Source of the DNA: Hemicordylus capensis
Taxonomy: Eukaryota > Chordata > Lepidosauria > Squamata > Cordylidae
Reading direction: 5' to 3'
NCBI RefSeq assembly: GCF_027244095.1
Contig: NC_069662.1
Span: 11,558,501 to 11,622,500 of the forward strand
DNA length: 64,000 nt
Below are positions 1 through 9,990 of the stretch, piece by piece; the stretch's first letter is position 1, and every line of letters begins with the position of its first letter. The position numbers and the translations under genes were made by a program. The notes under the pieces are model-generated. The model searched no databases, was not told the DNA's origin, and saw only the letters and a list, made by a program, of their open reading frames with translations.

Positions 1-400
1 CTTAACAACTTCACAGTGCGAAATTTGCCCCAAATTTGGTACAGTTCTAGTGCTACATAGAGACATCTCAACAATATATTTTGTGATGACATCATGCACC
101 CCAATTCAAGATGGCAGACGCATGAATCTTTGAGGTGGAAGTGGACTAATTTGTGAACTGCCTAACTGGTTTGCACCAAACTTGGTAGACAGGTTAAGAT
201 TATAGAGGATATTAAACCTTGATATCTCATAAATGAATTCCAGGACTTGTTTGAGATGAAAGCTGTGTGTGTGTTCCCCCTATAACAACTTTGCAATGCC
301 AGGACCAATTTGGATCAAATTTAATACAGTTGTAGTGCCACACAGAGTCATTCCAAGGACATGTTTTATAATGATGTCATTCTCTCATAGCCAGCCCCCA
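1..400. repeat. Degenerate tandem repeat, about 145-bp unit (block 1)
   Basis: This stretch holds diverged repeat units. Each contains a run like 'gaactgcctaactg', a 'tttggtacag' segment, 'gtgatgacatcat' and 'aattcaagatggcaga'. The same unit recurs at 6,833-7,292 and 7,684-7,795. No coding potential is apparent. It continues off the left edge. Confidence 0.7.
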
Positions 401-407
401 CCTATGC

Positions 408-890
408 ACGGTGCACCCGAGAGGAGACCTGGAGGCAGGTCTCATGATCCGTGAGACCCGCTTTCTCCAAAACTGCGGGGAGAGTGGGCTAAGCCCGCTC
501 TCCCCGCAAATGACCGGGCAGGGAGCTCTGGGTGGCTGGATCGGCCACCCACACGATTGCCGGCTCTGTGACGGAGCTGGCGGGGGCTGGAGAGAGTGGA
601 GGCTGTGCGGCCCCCGCAAGCCCCAGTATGCCCTGAGCGAGCACGCAGGGCATACTGGGGAGACCCTCGGAAATGGGAGGCAGCTTTTCGCCTCCCCTCC
701 GGGGGTCTACTCGTGAGTAGCCACGGCACGAAGCCGCACCATGGCTACTCATGATACTAAAAACCAGGGGGTTTTGACCAGGGGTTCTCGAGCGGGCTAC
801 CCACTCTAGAACCACCAGGCTCGGCTGCGAGCCTGGTGGTTCTTACAATTAACAAAAATCGGGCTAGGCCGATTTTTGTTAATTGTGAGA
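408..890. repeat. Chain of at least six unrelated hairpins
   Basis: Back-to-back inverted repeats with different sequences fill this stretch: 475-507 (16-bp arms, one mismatch), 530-550, 621-660 (14-bp perfect arms), 661-709 (with an inner stem 675-696), 714-750, 809-842 (15-bp perfect arms) and 845-886 (18-bp perfect arms, 6-base loop). The sequence is GC-rich until the last, AT-rich hairpin. The family is not recognised. A non-autonomous DNA element is the simplest reading. Confidence 0.7.
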
Positions 891-910
891 ATAGCCCCCA
901 TGTCTTGCAC

Positions 911-1203
911 CTGGTCTTGTTGTAGCAAGCATGACTAGTTCCCTTAGCTAAGCAGGGTCCACCCTGGTTGTATATGAATGGGAGACTTGATGTGTGAGCA
1001 CTGGAAGATCTTCCCCTCAGGGGATGGAGCCGCTCTGGGAAGAGCAGAAGGTTTCAAGTTCCCTCCCTGGCTTCTCCAAGATAGGGCTGAGATTCCTTCC
1101 TGCAACCTTGGAGAAGCCGCTGCCAGTCTGTGTAAACAATACTGATCTAGATGGACCTATGGTCTGACTCAGTATATGGCAGCTTGCTATGATCCTATGT
1201 TCC
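911..1203 (+). mobile_element. 5S-rRNA-headed SINE
   Basis: The head (about 941-1000) matches the internal promoter half of 5S rRNA ('agctaagcagggt', 'gaatgggagac'). It is followed by the body shared by all copies in this window ('cctggcttctccaagatag', 'gagctagat'-like, 'ggtctgactcagtatatgg') and a tail of 'ttcctatg'-like repeats resembling CR1 LINE 3' ends. Confidence 0.8.
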
Positions 1204-1483
1204 ACCCTGTTCGTACAGACAAGGCTCTGGCAACCATTGTGTGTCTGTACCCTGCAGATTGGATTTAGTGCTTAACAACAAAAAATGCTGGAATTTGAAG
1301 ATGGTAATTAACAATTAAAATGATACTGAAAAGAAAGTAAGTGGGTTAGTTCTTAGCAGAACTTCTTGTTATAGCTATATTCTGCTTTTCCCCCAAGGAG
1401 CCCAGAGCAGTGTGCATGTTGTGTTATCCTCACTTTGAATGTATATCTCCCCAGTCTTTGTCCAACATTCTAACCACGACTTA

Positions 1484-1782
1484 GGAACATAGGAAGCTGC
1501 CTTCTACCGCGTCAGACCCTTAGTCCATCTAGCTCAGTACTGTCTGCACAGACTGGCAGCGGCTTCTCCAAGGTTACAGGCAGGAGTCTCTCTCAGTCCC
1601 ATCTGGAGATGCTGCCAGGGAGGGAACTCGGAACATTCTGCATGCAAGCATGCAGATGCTCTTCCCAGAGTGGCCCCATCCCCGGCGGAGAATATCTTAC
1701 AGTGCTCACACATGTAGTTTCCCATTCAAATGCAAGCCAGGGTGGAACCTGCTTAGCAAAGGGGACAATTTATGCTGCTATG
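1484..1782 (-). mobile_element. 5S-rRNA-headed SINE
   Basis: Antisense full-length copy. The CR1-like tail is at 1484-1500, the common body follows, and the 5S-like head is at about 1715-1775. Confidence 0.8.
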
Positions 1783-1786
1783 GGAA

Positions 1787-2032
1787 AATGCTTGACTAAC
1801 TAGCAGAAGGTTGCTGGTTTGAATTCCTGCTGGTATGTTTCCCAAACTATGGGAAACACCTATATCAGGCAGCAGTGATATAAGAAGATGCAGAAAGGCA
1901 TCATCTCAGACTGCACGGGAGATGGCAATAGGAAACCCCTCCTGTATTCTACCAAAGACAACCACAGGGCTCTGTGGGCGCCAGGAGTCGACACCAACTC
2001 GATGGCACAACTTTACCTTTTACCTTTACCAC
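1787..2032 (+). mobile_element. Sauria-type SINE (tRNA-headed, Bov-B-like tail)
   Basis: The tRNA-like B-box region ('ggtttgaattcctgc') is followed by a body with 'aaaggcatcatctcaga' and a 3' end 'gcgccaggagtcgac' plus 'ctttaccttttacctttacc'. This is the Bov-B-related tail expected of Sauria SINEs. Three more copies lie at 15.3-16.7 kb. Confidence 0.75.
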
Positions 2033-2243
2033 AAGACCAGCTCTCCTCCCATTATACTATGCTGGCTAACTGGCGGAACCCTTGGCAAACAACTGCCTAA
2101 AGAGAAACATAATGTGGATAGTGGATATATAAAATGGATGGCTTTCAACTTCAGATTGTGTGTGCACATACACAGACCAAAATCGTGTGTGAGTGTGTGA
2201 GCCCCAGCACTTTTCTGAAAGCAAAGCATTGACGTTTTTTTAC

Positions 2244-2412
2244 CTGAGAGGTCTCGACAATTGACGGTCACCAAGTCCCTTTTGGCCCCCTCGCAAAGAG
2301 AGTAGAGAGTTTTTACAAATGCTGGTCCACAAAGCCTCACGGTTGTTTCTCCATAGATGGCTGAGATGGCGATCAGGAGGCAGAGCAGCCTTGCCACTGT
2401 GGCCGACTTCAT
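2244..2412 (-). CDS. Relaxin/insulin-family peptide, copy 1, first coding exon (partial)
   Basis: Exon 1 encodes a signal peptide (residues 1 to about 21) and a B chain with cysteines at 28 and 40, spaced eleven residues apart as in insulin/relaxin B chains, then a KR cleavage site (44-45) and the start of the C peptide. The exon ends in phase 1 at a good donor (CTCTCAG|GTAAAA), the same position and phase as in copy 2 (13,986-17,119). The bases just before the ATG also match copy 2, so the two are duplicates. The receptor-binding motif RxxxRxxI/V of relaxins is not kept: the equivalent positions read P30, K34 and Y37. A further cysteine occurs at 52. No A-chain exon was found between here and the left edge; copy 2 has a 2.75-kb intron, so exon 2 could lie outside the window or be lost. 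A real relaxin-family exon is very likely; whether the gene is active is unknown. Confidence 0.75.
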
Positions 2413-2739
2413 GGTTCAGAATGAAGGGCTGTTCAGCCACTGTTGGGATTAAGGAAGAGAGAGAAAGAGGGGGAAAGAACTGGTGAGATCAAGCCCTCTC
2501 TTAGTTCTAGCTCCCATAGCAAGCGGCATGCCCATGCACGTGATTGGAGAAGGGCGGCTGGGCTTTAAAGGTCATAGGGGATACATTAGCTCTCTTCCTT
2601 GCAACAGTCTAAATGTACCATTTCAGGGGATCAGCAGCAGCCATTCTGAGCAGAACGTTGCCCAGGGATGTGTGATGCATGGGTTCCTAGAAGAGTTGTT
2701 GTTTGGAGGAGGTTTGGACGCAGAACTATTCTGCTGGTG

Positions 2740-2900
2740 AACCAATGGGAGCCTTGATGGATCAGGCCCAAGGAGGCCCATCTAGTCCAGGTTCCCGCCT
2801 CCCACAGTGGCCCACCAGATGCCTCTGGGAAGCCTACCAGCAAGAGCGGAGGTCATACCCCCCTCTCCTGGAGCTTTCCCACACAGCTTCCAGCTCTCGA
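2740..2900 (-). mobile_element. CR1 LINE 3' tail fragment
   Basis: Antisense 3' untranslated tail of a CR1-type LINE ('ggatcaggcccaaggaggcc', 'cacagtggcccaccagatgc'). Related tails lie at 4,010-4,310, 20,372-20,570 and 36,655-37,620. Confidence 0.65.
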
Positions 2901-2904
2901 GATA

Positions 2905-3640
2905 AATGTTGAGCGAAGCCACTTCAAATTACACTCAAGGCATGCGGGAAGCAGCCCCTCCCCTCTGCTATCGGTTTCTCTTTTTGTGCAGGTTCAATTG
3001 CATGCCTCCATGTTTTCCTTCTAGCCAAGGGGGTGGGGGGAGAGAGAGAGAGAGAGGTCTCCGTGGGGAGGAGCAGAATGCTGCCTTCAAGACCTCGTGT
3101 CCTAGACTGGGAGCAATTGTATACACTAACAGATTTCTTCCCTTTTTTCCAACACATGTGTAGTGTTTTAACCAGTGAAAACCATTGTTCCAAAAATAAA
3201 AATAAAAATCAACTTGAGCAAACACAGAGGTTTTGTAACTAGAATTTTCAAAGAGTTTGCTTCCTGAAAACTGGTTTTCCCACTCTTGGCAGCTAGGCAA
3301 GGCAGCTCGATTTGCATTCCTAAAGAGTCTGTTTTCACCCCTAAAGAGTGTTTCCTTCTTATCATGTTAGTGATTCTACGTCAGTGCCTCTCCCTATTTG
3401 CTCTGGTGTTTTCAGAAAAACTCACTTAAAGCCAGCATCAAAGAAAACCTGGAAATACATCGGGACAAGCTAACAATCGGAAGAGAAAACTCAGTTTGTG
3501 TGAGGGGTGCTTCCAAAGATCTCGAATGGATTTTGGGGTAGGGCTGGCCAGTGTGTGAGTGCAAACTCTCTCTTCTGGAGGAGATTCATGTTAACAGCCC
3601 TGTGTGGGAAAGCACCTGCTGTTGCTCTCCTGCAATTGGG
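2905..3640. other. Intergenic stretch without recognised feature
   Basis: Open frames here are short and show no recognisable domain. A short GA run sits at 3041-3056. Nothing else is identified. Confidence 0.5.
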
Positions 3641-3649
3641 ATTGGGAAC

Positions 3650-3960
3650 TGTTGAGTCATCTCAGTTCCATGAAATGACTCCTGGTTCTAGTGTTGTAAA
3701 AGAGGGGGGAAACTTCTCTCTATCCACTCTTTCCGCACTATGAATCATTTTACAAACCTCTATCACGTCTCACCTCAGTCACCTTTTTTCTAACCTGAAA
3801 AGCCTCAAATGTTGCAGCCCTGCCTCATAGGGAAGGTGCTACCTGGTCCATCAAGGCTTTGCATAAGTTCCTACCCCTGCACTAGGGAATCAGGCAGAGG
3901 TTTTTCCTGGGCCTGCTACATGATCTCAGTCTCTGGTCTCTCTAAGAAGGGCTGCCGGGA
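3650..3960 (-). mobile_element. CR1 LINE 3' region fragment
   Basis: Antisense fragment with 'cagttccatgaaatgactcc', 'ctggttctagtgttgt' and 'gccctgcctcatagggaagg', matching the C-terminal and 3' part of the longer CR1 copy at 36,655-37,620. Confidence 0.6.
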
Positions 3961-4009
3961 TGGAGATCCTGCTGCCAGCCATTGCTGACTAAGCTAGACA
4001 GACCTATCC

Positions 4010-4310
4010 TAAGAACCTAAGAACAGCCCTGCTGGATCAGGCTCAAGGCCCATCTAGTCCAGCATCCTGTTTCACACAGTGGCCCACCAGATGCCGCTGG
4101 AAGCCTACAGGCAGGAGTTGAGGGCATGCCCTCTCTCCTACTGTGACTCCCCTGCAACTGGTACTCAGAGGCATCCTGCCTTTGAGGCTGGAGGTGGCCA
4201 ATAGCCCTCCGACTATAGCCGTTGATAGACGTGTCCTCTATGAAGTTATCCAAACCCCTCTTAAAGCCATCTGCCTCGGGATAGGCCCTTTTTCATTTTG
4301 CCATGGATTT
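4010..4310 (-). mobile_element. CR1 LINE 3' tail fragment
   Basis: Antisense CR1 3' tail containing 'ctgctggatcaggctcaagg' and 'cacagtggcccaccagatgc', continuing into the 'cctctatgaagttatcc' segment. Confidence 0.7.
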
Positions 4311-4454
4311 GAGATGAGGATCCCAAATGCTAGCTGGCTCTCCCTTTCCTAGGCAGATCAGGGGCTATTCCGAGCCAGTCATGCCTTGTTCAGAGACATC
4401 TACAAGCCTCTTAGGTCTTCTGAATGGGAGAAATTGTCTACAGTGCAGGCGCCA

Positions 4455-4775
4455 TTGGTGGTGGTGGTGGGAGCAGGAGGCACCTTTAATTGTAAGTAGG
4501 TGCTTACCTCGCCTCCCGCCACATCTGAAAGCTGTTTGGAGCAGTGGTGTGACACCCAGCATCCGCTCTGGTGGAGGATCACCTCCGTCACTCCATGGGC
4601 CTCTGCACATCCAAGGAGGTGATTTGCTGGCCATGCAAATGGCCTCTGCCAGCTGAGTGGCACTCCTCCTGCTGGGCAGCGTGGTGCTGCTCTAAACAGC
4701 TTTCAGGTGCGGCGGGAGGAGAGGTAAGCACCTCCTAATTTACAGTTGAAGGTGCCCGCACCGGCCGCTCCTGCC
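4455..4775. repeat. Fold-back (long inverted repeat) element
   Basis: The left arm (about 4470-4545) runs 'ggagcaggaggcacctt ... ggtgcttacctcgcctcc ... gaaagctgtttggagcag'. It reappears reverse-complemented at about 4690-4772 with roughly 85-90% identity. The 120-base spacer also has weaker inverted similarity. It has no coding capacity and looks like a MITE-type fold-back. Confidence 0.65.
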
Positions 4776-4849
4776 CTAGGATGGTCTGTATGTTAGCACA
4801 ATTCTTAGTCAAAACATGGTTAGTTCCTAAGCTAAACTCTGATGAGAGA

Positions 4850-5190
4850 GAAAGGCAGCCCCGATGAATCAGTGACTCAGGCTAAAAGGATATATTTTGA
4901 ATATTTACTCAACAGAGTCAACCACAACCATCCCTGTATGGAAAAGTATGTGAACCCTGCATCTGAGTCAGTGCAGGGTGCCTCCTTGAGCAGCAATAAC
5001 TGCAACTACACATTCCCTGTAACCGGCCATCCATCTCTCACATAGGCTTGGAGGAATCGTGGCCCCATTCTTCCACCCAAATGGGTTCCAGCTCGGTGAC
5101 GTTTGAGGGCTTCCTGGCATGAACAGGAAGCCGCTTCAGGTTTTGCTGCAACATTTCAATAGGACTGAGGTCGAGGTTTGGACTTGGCCT
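4850..5190. mobile_element. Possible DNA-transposon fragment
   Basis: Segments such as 'aaaagtatgtgaaccctgc' and 'caataggactgaggtcgagg' resemble dispersed non-autonomous DNA transposons of lower vertebrates. The family and ends were not determined; low certainty. Confidence 0.3.
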
Positions 5191-5204
5191 CTCCAAAACA
5201 CGAT

Positions 5205-5301
5205 ATCTCCTCCTCCTCCTCCTCCTCCTCCTCCTCCTCCTCCTCCTCTTCTTCTTCTTCTTCTTCTTCTTCTTCTTCTTCTTCTTCTTCTTCTTCTTCT
5301 T
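5205..5301. repeat. (CTC)n-(TTC)n microsatellite
   Basis: About 14 CTC units pass directly into about 19 TTC units: a 97-base polypyrimidine tract with mirror symmetry. It creates artefactual poly-Pro/poly-Leu open frames. Confidence 0.95.
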
Positions 5302-6036
5302 CTGCCATCTTGTGATAGACTTTAGGACTAACTATCTTATCGCTAGAAGCAAGGAAAAGCCATGTTTAACTTCTCTTCGTCCCTTATTACTGCCGTAAAG
5401 CAGAACCAACACAGCCACTGAAAATAAACAAGACAGCCCTTAATACTCTGCCCTGTTGACTGAAAGTGGCCTGCACTGATGTTCCTCTTCGAAGGTGCAC
5501 ACGGGGTGCTGGGAGATGAGTTGGGGTCTTTTTCTCTCTTTTTTTAAAGCTGAAAAAAAGCTTTTTTCCCCCTATTGTGCCAGCATAATCAGAAAAGACT
5601 GACGTACAGTATGCTTGGTCTGTTCAAGACTGCATAGGCCATTAACCAGTACAATATGGTGTTGTTCTGTATGTGCTCTTCAGAGCCCAGAGAGGCCCTA
5701 ACATCATGGGTTAGCTGTCCTGCACATTCACACCTTGCCTTCCACCAACCTGTGACTGCTTCTTACAAAAAGGAAGGCAAGAAAAAAGGCAGCCACAGTG
5801 GCGGTGCTCTTCTTCTTCTCCTTCTTGGTCATCTCAGCCACTCACGATGATTGGCTTAAATAGTACTTCTGGTCGAGGAGAATTTGATGGGAGGGCTGTC
5901 CCCTCAGCTCCTAACTGATCACATTCAAATTGTCCTTTTATGTTCAAAGAAGGCAGACCTCTAACAGCTTAAAGGATCTTGGAGGGGAGAATTTTGCTGT
6001 TGGGGGCGCACACCTGATGGTCCATCCAGGGTCTGA

Positions 6037-6250
6037 CGACTGTAAGAGATTCCCCTCAGAGGATGGAGCTGCTCTGGGAAGAGCAGAAGGTTCCAAGTTC
6101 CCTCCCTGGCAGCATCTCAAAGATAGGGCTGGGAGAGATTCCTGCCTGCAACCTTGAAGAAGCCGCTGCCAGTCTGTGAAGACAATACTGAGTTAGATAG
6201 ACCAATGGTCTGATTCAATATATGGCAGCTTCCTGTGTCCCTGTGTTCAG
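6037..6250 (+). mobile_element. SINE body, 5'-truncated
   Basis: Begins inside the body ('ctgtaagagattcccctcag') and runs to the 'tcctgtgtccctgtgttc' tail. Same family as 911-1203. Confidence 0.75.
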
Positions 6251-6333
6251 GGTCATCCTCTTTGCTCTTAGAGGGAACAAGTCCCTCTTGAGTCCCAGAG
6301 GGTCTCGGGGGACACCATACAGCTACTTTTCCT

Positions 6334-6600
6334 AAACTAAGCAGGTCTTCGCATGTCAGAGGCTGGATGGGAGACCTGTGTATGCCACTTTGGGGGATTG
6401 GCCCCTCCCCTAATGGTAGAGGGTCTGCTTTGCATGCCATCCCTGGCGTTGTCAGTCCCTGGGAGTCTCCAGCTGTTTGGGCTGGGAGAGATGCCTGCCA
6501 AAAACCTTGGAGAGCCACAGACAGTCAGAGCAGACAAGACTAAGCTCGGTGGATTAAGGGTCTGACTAAGCACAAGACAGCTTCCTGTGTTGCTGTGTAA
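6334..6600 (+). mobile_element. SINE with composite 5S + tRNA-Ala head
   Basis: A 5S-like segment ('aaactaagcagg', 'ggatgggagacc', 6336-6384) is followed by a tRNA-Ala-like A/B-box segment ('aatggtagagggtctgcttt', 6411-6460), then the common body and tail. Confidence 0.7.
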
Positions 6601-6778
6601 GTGGCACCTGCAACAAAAGGCTGATCTTGGGATCCTGAGCGTAGGCACTGAGCAATGCTGATTTCCCCGCTCTTTTCAGCAGGAAAGAAGGGAAACTTCC
6701 TGCACTTGTGCCCAGAAGGAGCTGATCTCCTGTCTTACAGGAGAGCCAGATTCTGGGCAGCACTGAAGGATATTTATC

Positions 6779-6832
6779 TGTGTGTGTGTGTGTGTCTGTC
6801 TGTCTGTGTCTGTCTGTCTGTGTGTCTGTGTG
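6779..6832. repeat. (TG)n/(TCTG)n microsatellite
   Basis: Mixed TG and TCTG repeats immediately before tandem-repeat block 2. Confidence 0.9.
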
Positions 6833-7292
6833 CCCGTACCCCACTATCAACTTTGCAGCACATGGACCAATATGAACAAAATTGGATACAGTTGATAGGG
6901 ATGCCTCAACGGCATAGTTTGTGATTATTTCACCCATCCCAGTCCAAGATGGTGGACGCATAAACTTTTGAGGTGCAAGTGGGCTAACTTGTGAACCACT
7001 TAACTGATTTGAATCAAATTTGCTACAGGTGGAGGGTCACATAGGGATGCCCTAATGGCATGGTGTGTAATGAAGTCATCCACTCCAATTCAAGATGGAG
7101 GTTGCGTGAACATCTGAGGTGCCAGTGGGCTAATTTGTGGACTGCCTAACCCATTTGAACCAAATTGGGTACAGTTGCAGTGAGTGACGCACAGGGACAC
7201 CTCAGTGCCATAGTTTGTGATGTCATCCACACCGGTTCAAGATGGCAGACACATAAACTCTTGAGGCGCAAGTGGACTCAAGGCGCAAGATA
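6833..7292. repeat. Degenerate tandem repeat, about 145-bp unit (block 2)
   Basis: About three diverged units of the repeat seen at 1-400, each with 'ccaattcaagatgg'-like and 'aagtgggctaa'-like landmarks. The block is interrupted at about 7,293 by a tRNA-Met-like gene and a SINE, and resumes at 7,684. Confidence 0.75.
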
Positions 7293-7294
7293 GT

Positions 7295-7367
7295 GCCTGC
7301 TTAGCGCAGTAGGCAGCGCGTCAGTCTCATAATCTGAAGGTCCTGAGTTCGAGCCTCAGAGAGGGCA
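7295..7367 (+). tRNA. tRNA-Met(CAT)-like gene or recent pseudogene
   Basis: The 73 bases fold as elongator tRNA-Met and closely follow the vertebrate sequence as I know it, with anticodon CAT at about 7328-7330, intact D and T arms and recognisable A and B boxes. One acceptor-stem pair is broken (position 5 G opposite A), there is no run of four T bases just downstream, and it sits inside a tandem repeat directly before a SINE. It could be an active gene, a decayed copy or a retro-inserted tRNA. CCA is not encoded. Confidence 0.7.
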
Positions 7368-7377
7368 TGTTTGTTTG

Positions 7378-7683
7378 AGAGGAGAGCTGGTCTTGTGGTA
7401 GCAAGCATGACTTGTCCCCATAGCTAAGCAGGGTCTGCCCTGGTTGCATCTGAATGGGAGGCTTGATGTGTGAGCACTGCAAGATATTCTCCTCAGGGGA
7501 TGAAGCCGTTCTGGGAAGAGCAGAAGGTTTCAAGTTCCCTCCCTGGCTTCTCCAAGATAGGGCTGAGAGAGATTCCTGCCTGCAACCTTGGAGAAGCCGC
7601 TGCTAGTCTGTGAAGACAATACTGAGCTAGATAGACCAATGATCTGACTCAGTATATGGCAGTTTCCTATGTCCCTATGTTCC
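7378..7683 (+). mobile_element. 5S-rRNA-headed SINE
   Basis: Full-length copy with 5S-like head (about 7420-7480), common body and 'tcctatgtccctatgttcc' tail. It splits the tandem repeat, whose next unit resumes at 7,684. Confidence 0.85.
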
Positions 7684-7795
7684 TGTGACTAACTTGTGAA
7701 CCGCTTAACCGATTGAACCAAAATTGTTGCAGCTGTAGGGACACTTCAGTGGCATAGTTTGTGATGATGTCATCTACCCCAATTCATTCCAACAG
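7684..7795. repeat. Degenerate tandem repeat (block 3)
   Basis: Continues block 2 after the tRNA and SINE insertion ('gaaccgcttaaccgattg', 'gtgatgatgtcatctacc'). Confidence 0.7.
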
Positions 7796-8108
7796 GCAGC
7801 TCTGGGTACAATCCTAGCTCCTGCATTTTGCACTAGCTGCAGTTTCCAAATATTCTTCAAGGGCAGCCCACGTAGAGCGTGTTACAGTAATCCAGCCGCA
7901 ATGTGACCAGGGTGTGGATAACTGTGGCCAGATCTGCCTTCTCGTGGTAGGGACGCCAGAGCTGTGCAAAAGCACTCTGGCCACCCCCTCCACCTGAGCT
8001 TCCAAAAGCAGATCTGGGTCCAGCAGGTTCCACTGTCTACTCTGAATATTGTAGATTTTCTTTGTATCCTTTCTTTGTGGATAAGAAACAGCGGTCACAT
8101 CTACTGTA

Positions 8109-8190
8109 GTCACCCACCCAAATGCAAGTCAGGGCAGACCCTGCTTGGCAAAGGGAACAAGTCATGCTCACTACTGTGAGACCAGCTGAA
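8109..8190 (-). mobile_element. 5S-SINE head fragment
   Basis: Antisense 5S-like head only ('aaatgcaagtcagggcagac', 'aagtcatgctcactac'). Confidence 0.6.
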
Positions 8191-8829
8191 TTCACTATTC
8201 AAATTCTACAGGAAGCTTTGAAAACTAGTGGGAAGTGGTGGATATTATGAGCCATGCAGCCAAAGGGGTCAGGGAGTGATGTGGGACCGGAAGAAAATGA
8301 ACAGAACGAAGATACTGAGAAGGCAATCAAGTAAAATTGCAATGGGTAGACTGGAGGTGATATGCACACCATCTGTGTGTTTCCTCCACAGGGTTTTCTC
8401 AGCATCTGAGCAGATGGGAATCATCCTGGGGCCTGTGTCTGACCACCTTGATCTCTGCGGCTTCCTTGGTCTTCTAACAGAGCAAACCTAGCAGGGTAAC
8501 ATTTCCAATAGCACAGTGCCCCATAGTGGTGCAGTGACTATTAGCACTCATCCTGTTGACAAATGGGGTGTGTATTTGTATTGTGATGAATGGAAAATGG
8601 AACCAAATTGGACCCATTCGGTTTAATGGTCATTGGTAAGAAACCTGGGACCCGAATGATACAAATCTCATATAGGCGGTAATGTCTCACTCAACCAACC
8701 AGTTCCAGCCAGCTAACCCACAAGGGAGGATTTATATGGTGAGTCCCTGTACCCTAGCAGGCTGATAGCCAGTTTAATCTTTAACCTTTCAAGACAAAAG
8801 GCGGGGGATAGTTTTCTGGTAGTTTGTTT
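8190..8829. other. No gene recognised
   Basis: No convincing exon. The part next to 8,830 may be leader sequence of the LTR-like fossil at 8,830-9,618. Confidence 0.4.
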
Positions 8830-9618
8830 TGCTGCCACCAAATCACTCCTTAATGATTTTCCTTAACAGGAAATAGAGTGATTAAGATTTCCCATTGCAA
8901 ACTTTGCTTCCTCTTGCTAACAGGCAAATATGAAAACTGCTCCCCACATGTACACCTGCATGTGGTAAGAGCTAGCGATGGCTGGCTTTGAGTCCCTGTT
9001 TGGAGACGGCTTGTACTAGAGGCTTCCTCCTTGACCCCCACTTCCACCGAGATTTAATAAACACTCTGTGAGGGGTTGTAAAAACCAAGAAAAATCTTTT
9101 ATTAAGTTGCTACAAACTAGTGGGTCTTGGGCTTCAGCTTTTTGGTTGCCCTTAGAAACGCTTAGTTGGTTACAAGAATATTCAAAACACCCAGATCTTT
9201 TCGTAGGTGGCACATAGTTAATCTTAGTTACTCAGGTACAAGGAACAGATAATTAGGAATGCAAAGCAACACACAGAAAGTAAAATAACTTCTAACACAC
9301 TTACCAGAAATACTTTCTCCTGCACTAACTGCCTAAGCCACAAAACTTTGATTCCATTCCCCCTCGAAGCTCACCAAAACCCTGGTGAGATTAAGCTCCT
9401 GCAAATCTCTGACCTCAGAGATTCCTGCAGACTCACCATGTGAGAGACTCCATTCCTCCTCTCTCCCCTGGCACTCTCTACTTCCCTCCTTCCAGGAGCC
9501 CTCATATCCCACCCACCTGGTTGACTAATTGGTCAGGGCCTAGGGTCGCCAGTCTGTCAGTCAAGGTCACGGGTTCACTTCCCGTTAACTCAACCAGTGC
9601 TGGCAGGCTGCTCACTAC
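8830..9618 (-). mobile_element. LTR-like fossil with primer-binding site
   Basis: On the minus strand this starts TGTAGTGAGC at 9,618, contains an AATAAA poly(A) signal followed by a T-rich stretch near 9,085-9,105, and runs to TGGTGGCAGC at about 8,843-8,834. That is the same primer-binding-site style seen in the Ty3/gypsy fossil at 57.0-62.3 kb. No coding region follows that I can recognise. It looks like a solitary or broken LTR with a little leader. Confidence 0.4.
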
Positions 9619-9867
9619 ATAGGCCATTCAGGCCTCATTTGTTTTAGGAAACCATATATGTGTGTGGCAGGAGCAGGGGTGGTTACCTTTTAATGCAGCA
9701 GTAGGATAGGGTCTTGTGTCTTTTAAACAATTCTAAATGTTAAAAAGAAGGGGCAAAGTTCTTAACCGTAGCTGCCACCCGCCATGATTCTTCCCTGCTC
9801 TTTCCAGAGACTGAGCTCAGGTAGCAGACCTAGAAAAGTCCTTCACCTGGTTCCCAAGGGGTTCCAA

Positions 9868-9990
9868 ACGGAGTCCCTGGATGTTGCTGGACCACAACTC
9901 CCATCATCCCCAGCCTTTGGCCAGTGTGGCTGGAGATGATGGGAGCTTTAGTCCAACACTCAGGGACCAAAGCTTGGGAACTTCTGCCAT
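9868..9990. mobile_element. Palindromic hAT-type MITE
   Basis: Two arms meet head to head: 'caactcccatcatcccc' at 9896-9912 and its complement 'gatgatgggag' at 9936-9946. The arms are diverged. It belongs to the family best seen at 22,859-22,994. Confidence 0.7.

Noticed and set aside
941-1000. 5S rRNA-like sequence (and similar ones elsewhere)
   Set aside because: Only the internal promoter half matches and each is joined to the SINE body.
1-2243. A-chain exon of relaxin-family copy 1
   Set aside because: Looked for the CCxxxCx8C pattern on the minus strand; only SINEs, hairpins and tandem repeat were recognised.
5119-5325. Open frame with long Pro and Leu runs
   Set aside because: Produced by the CTC/TTC microsatellite.
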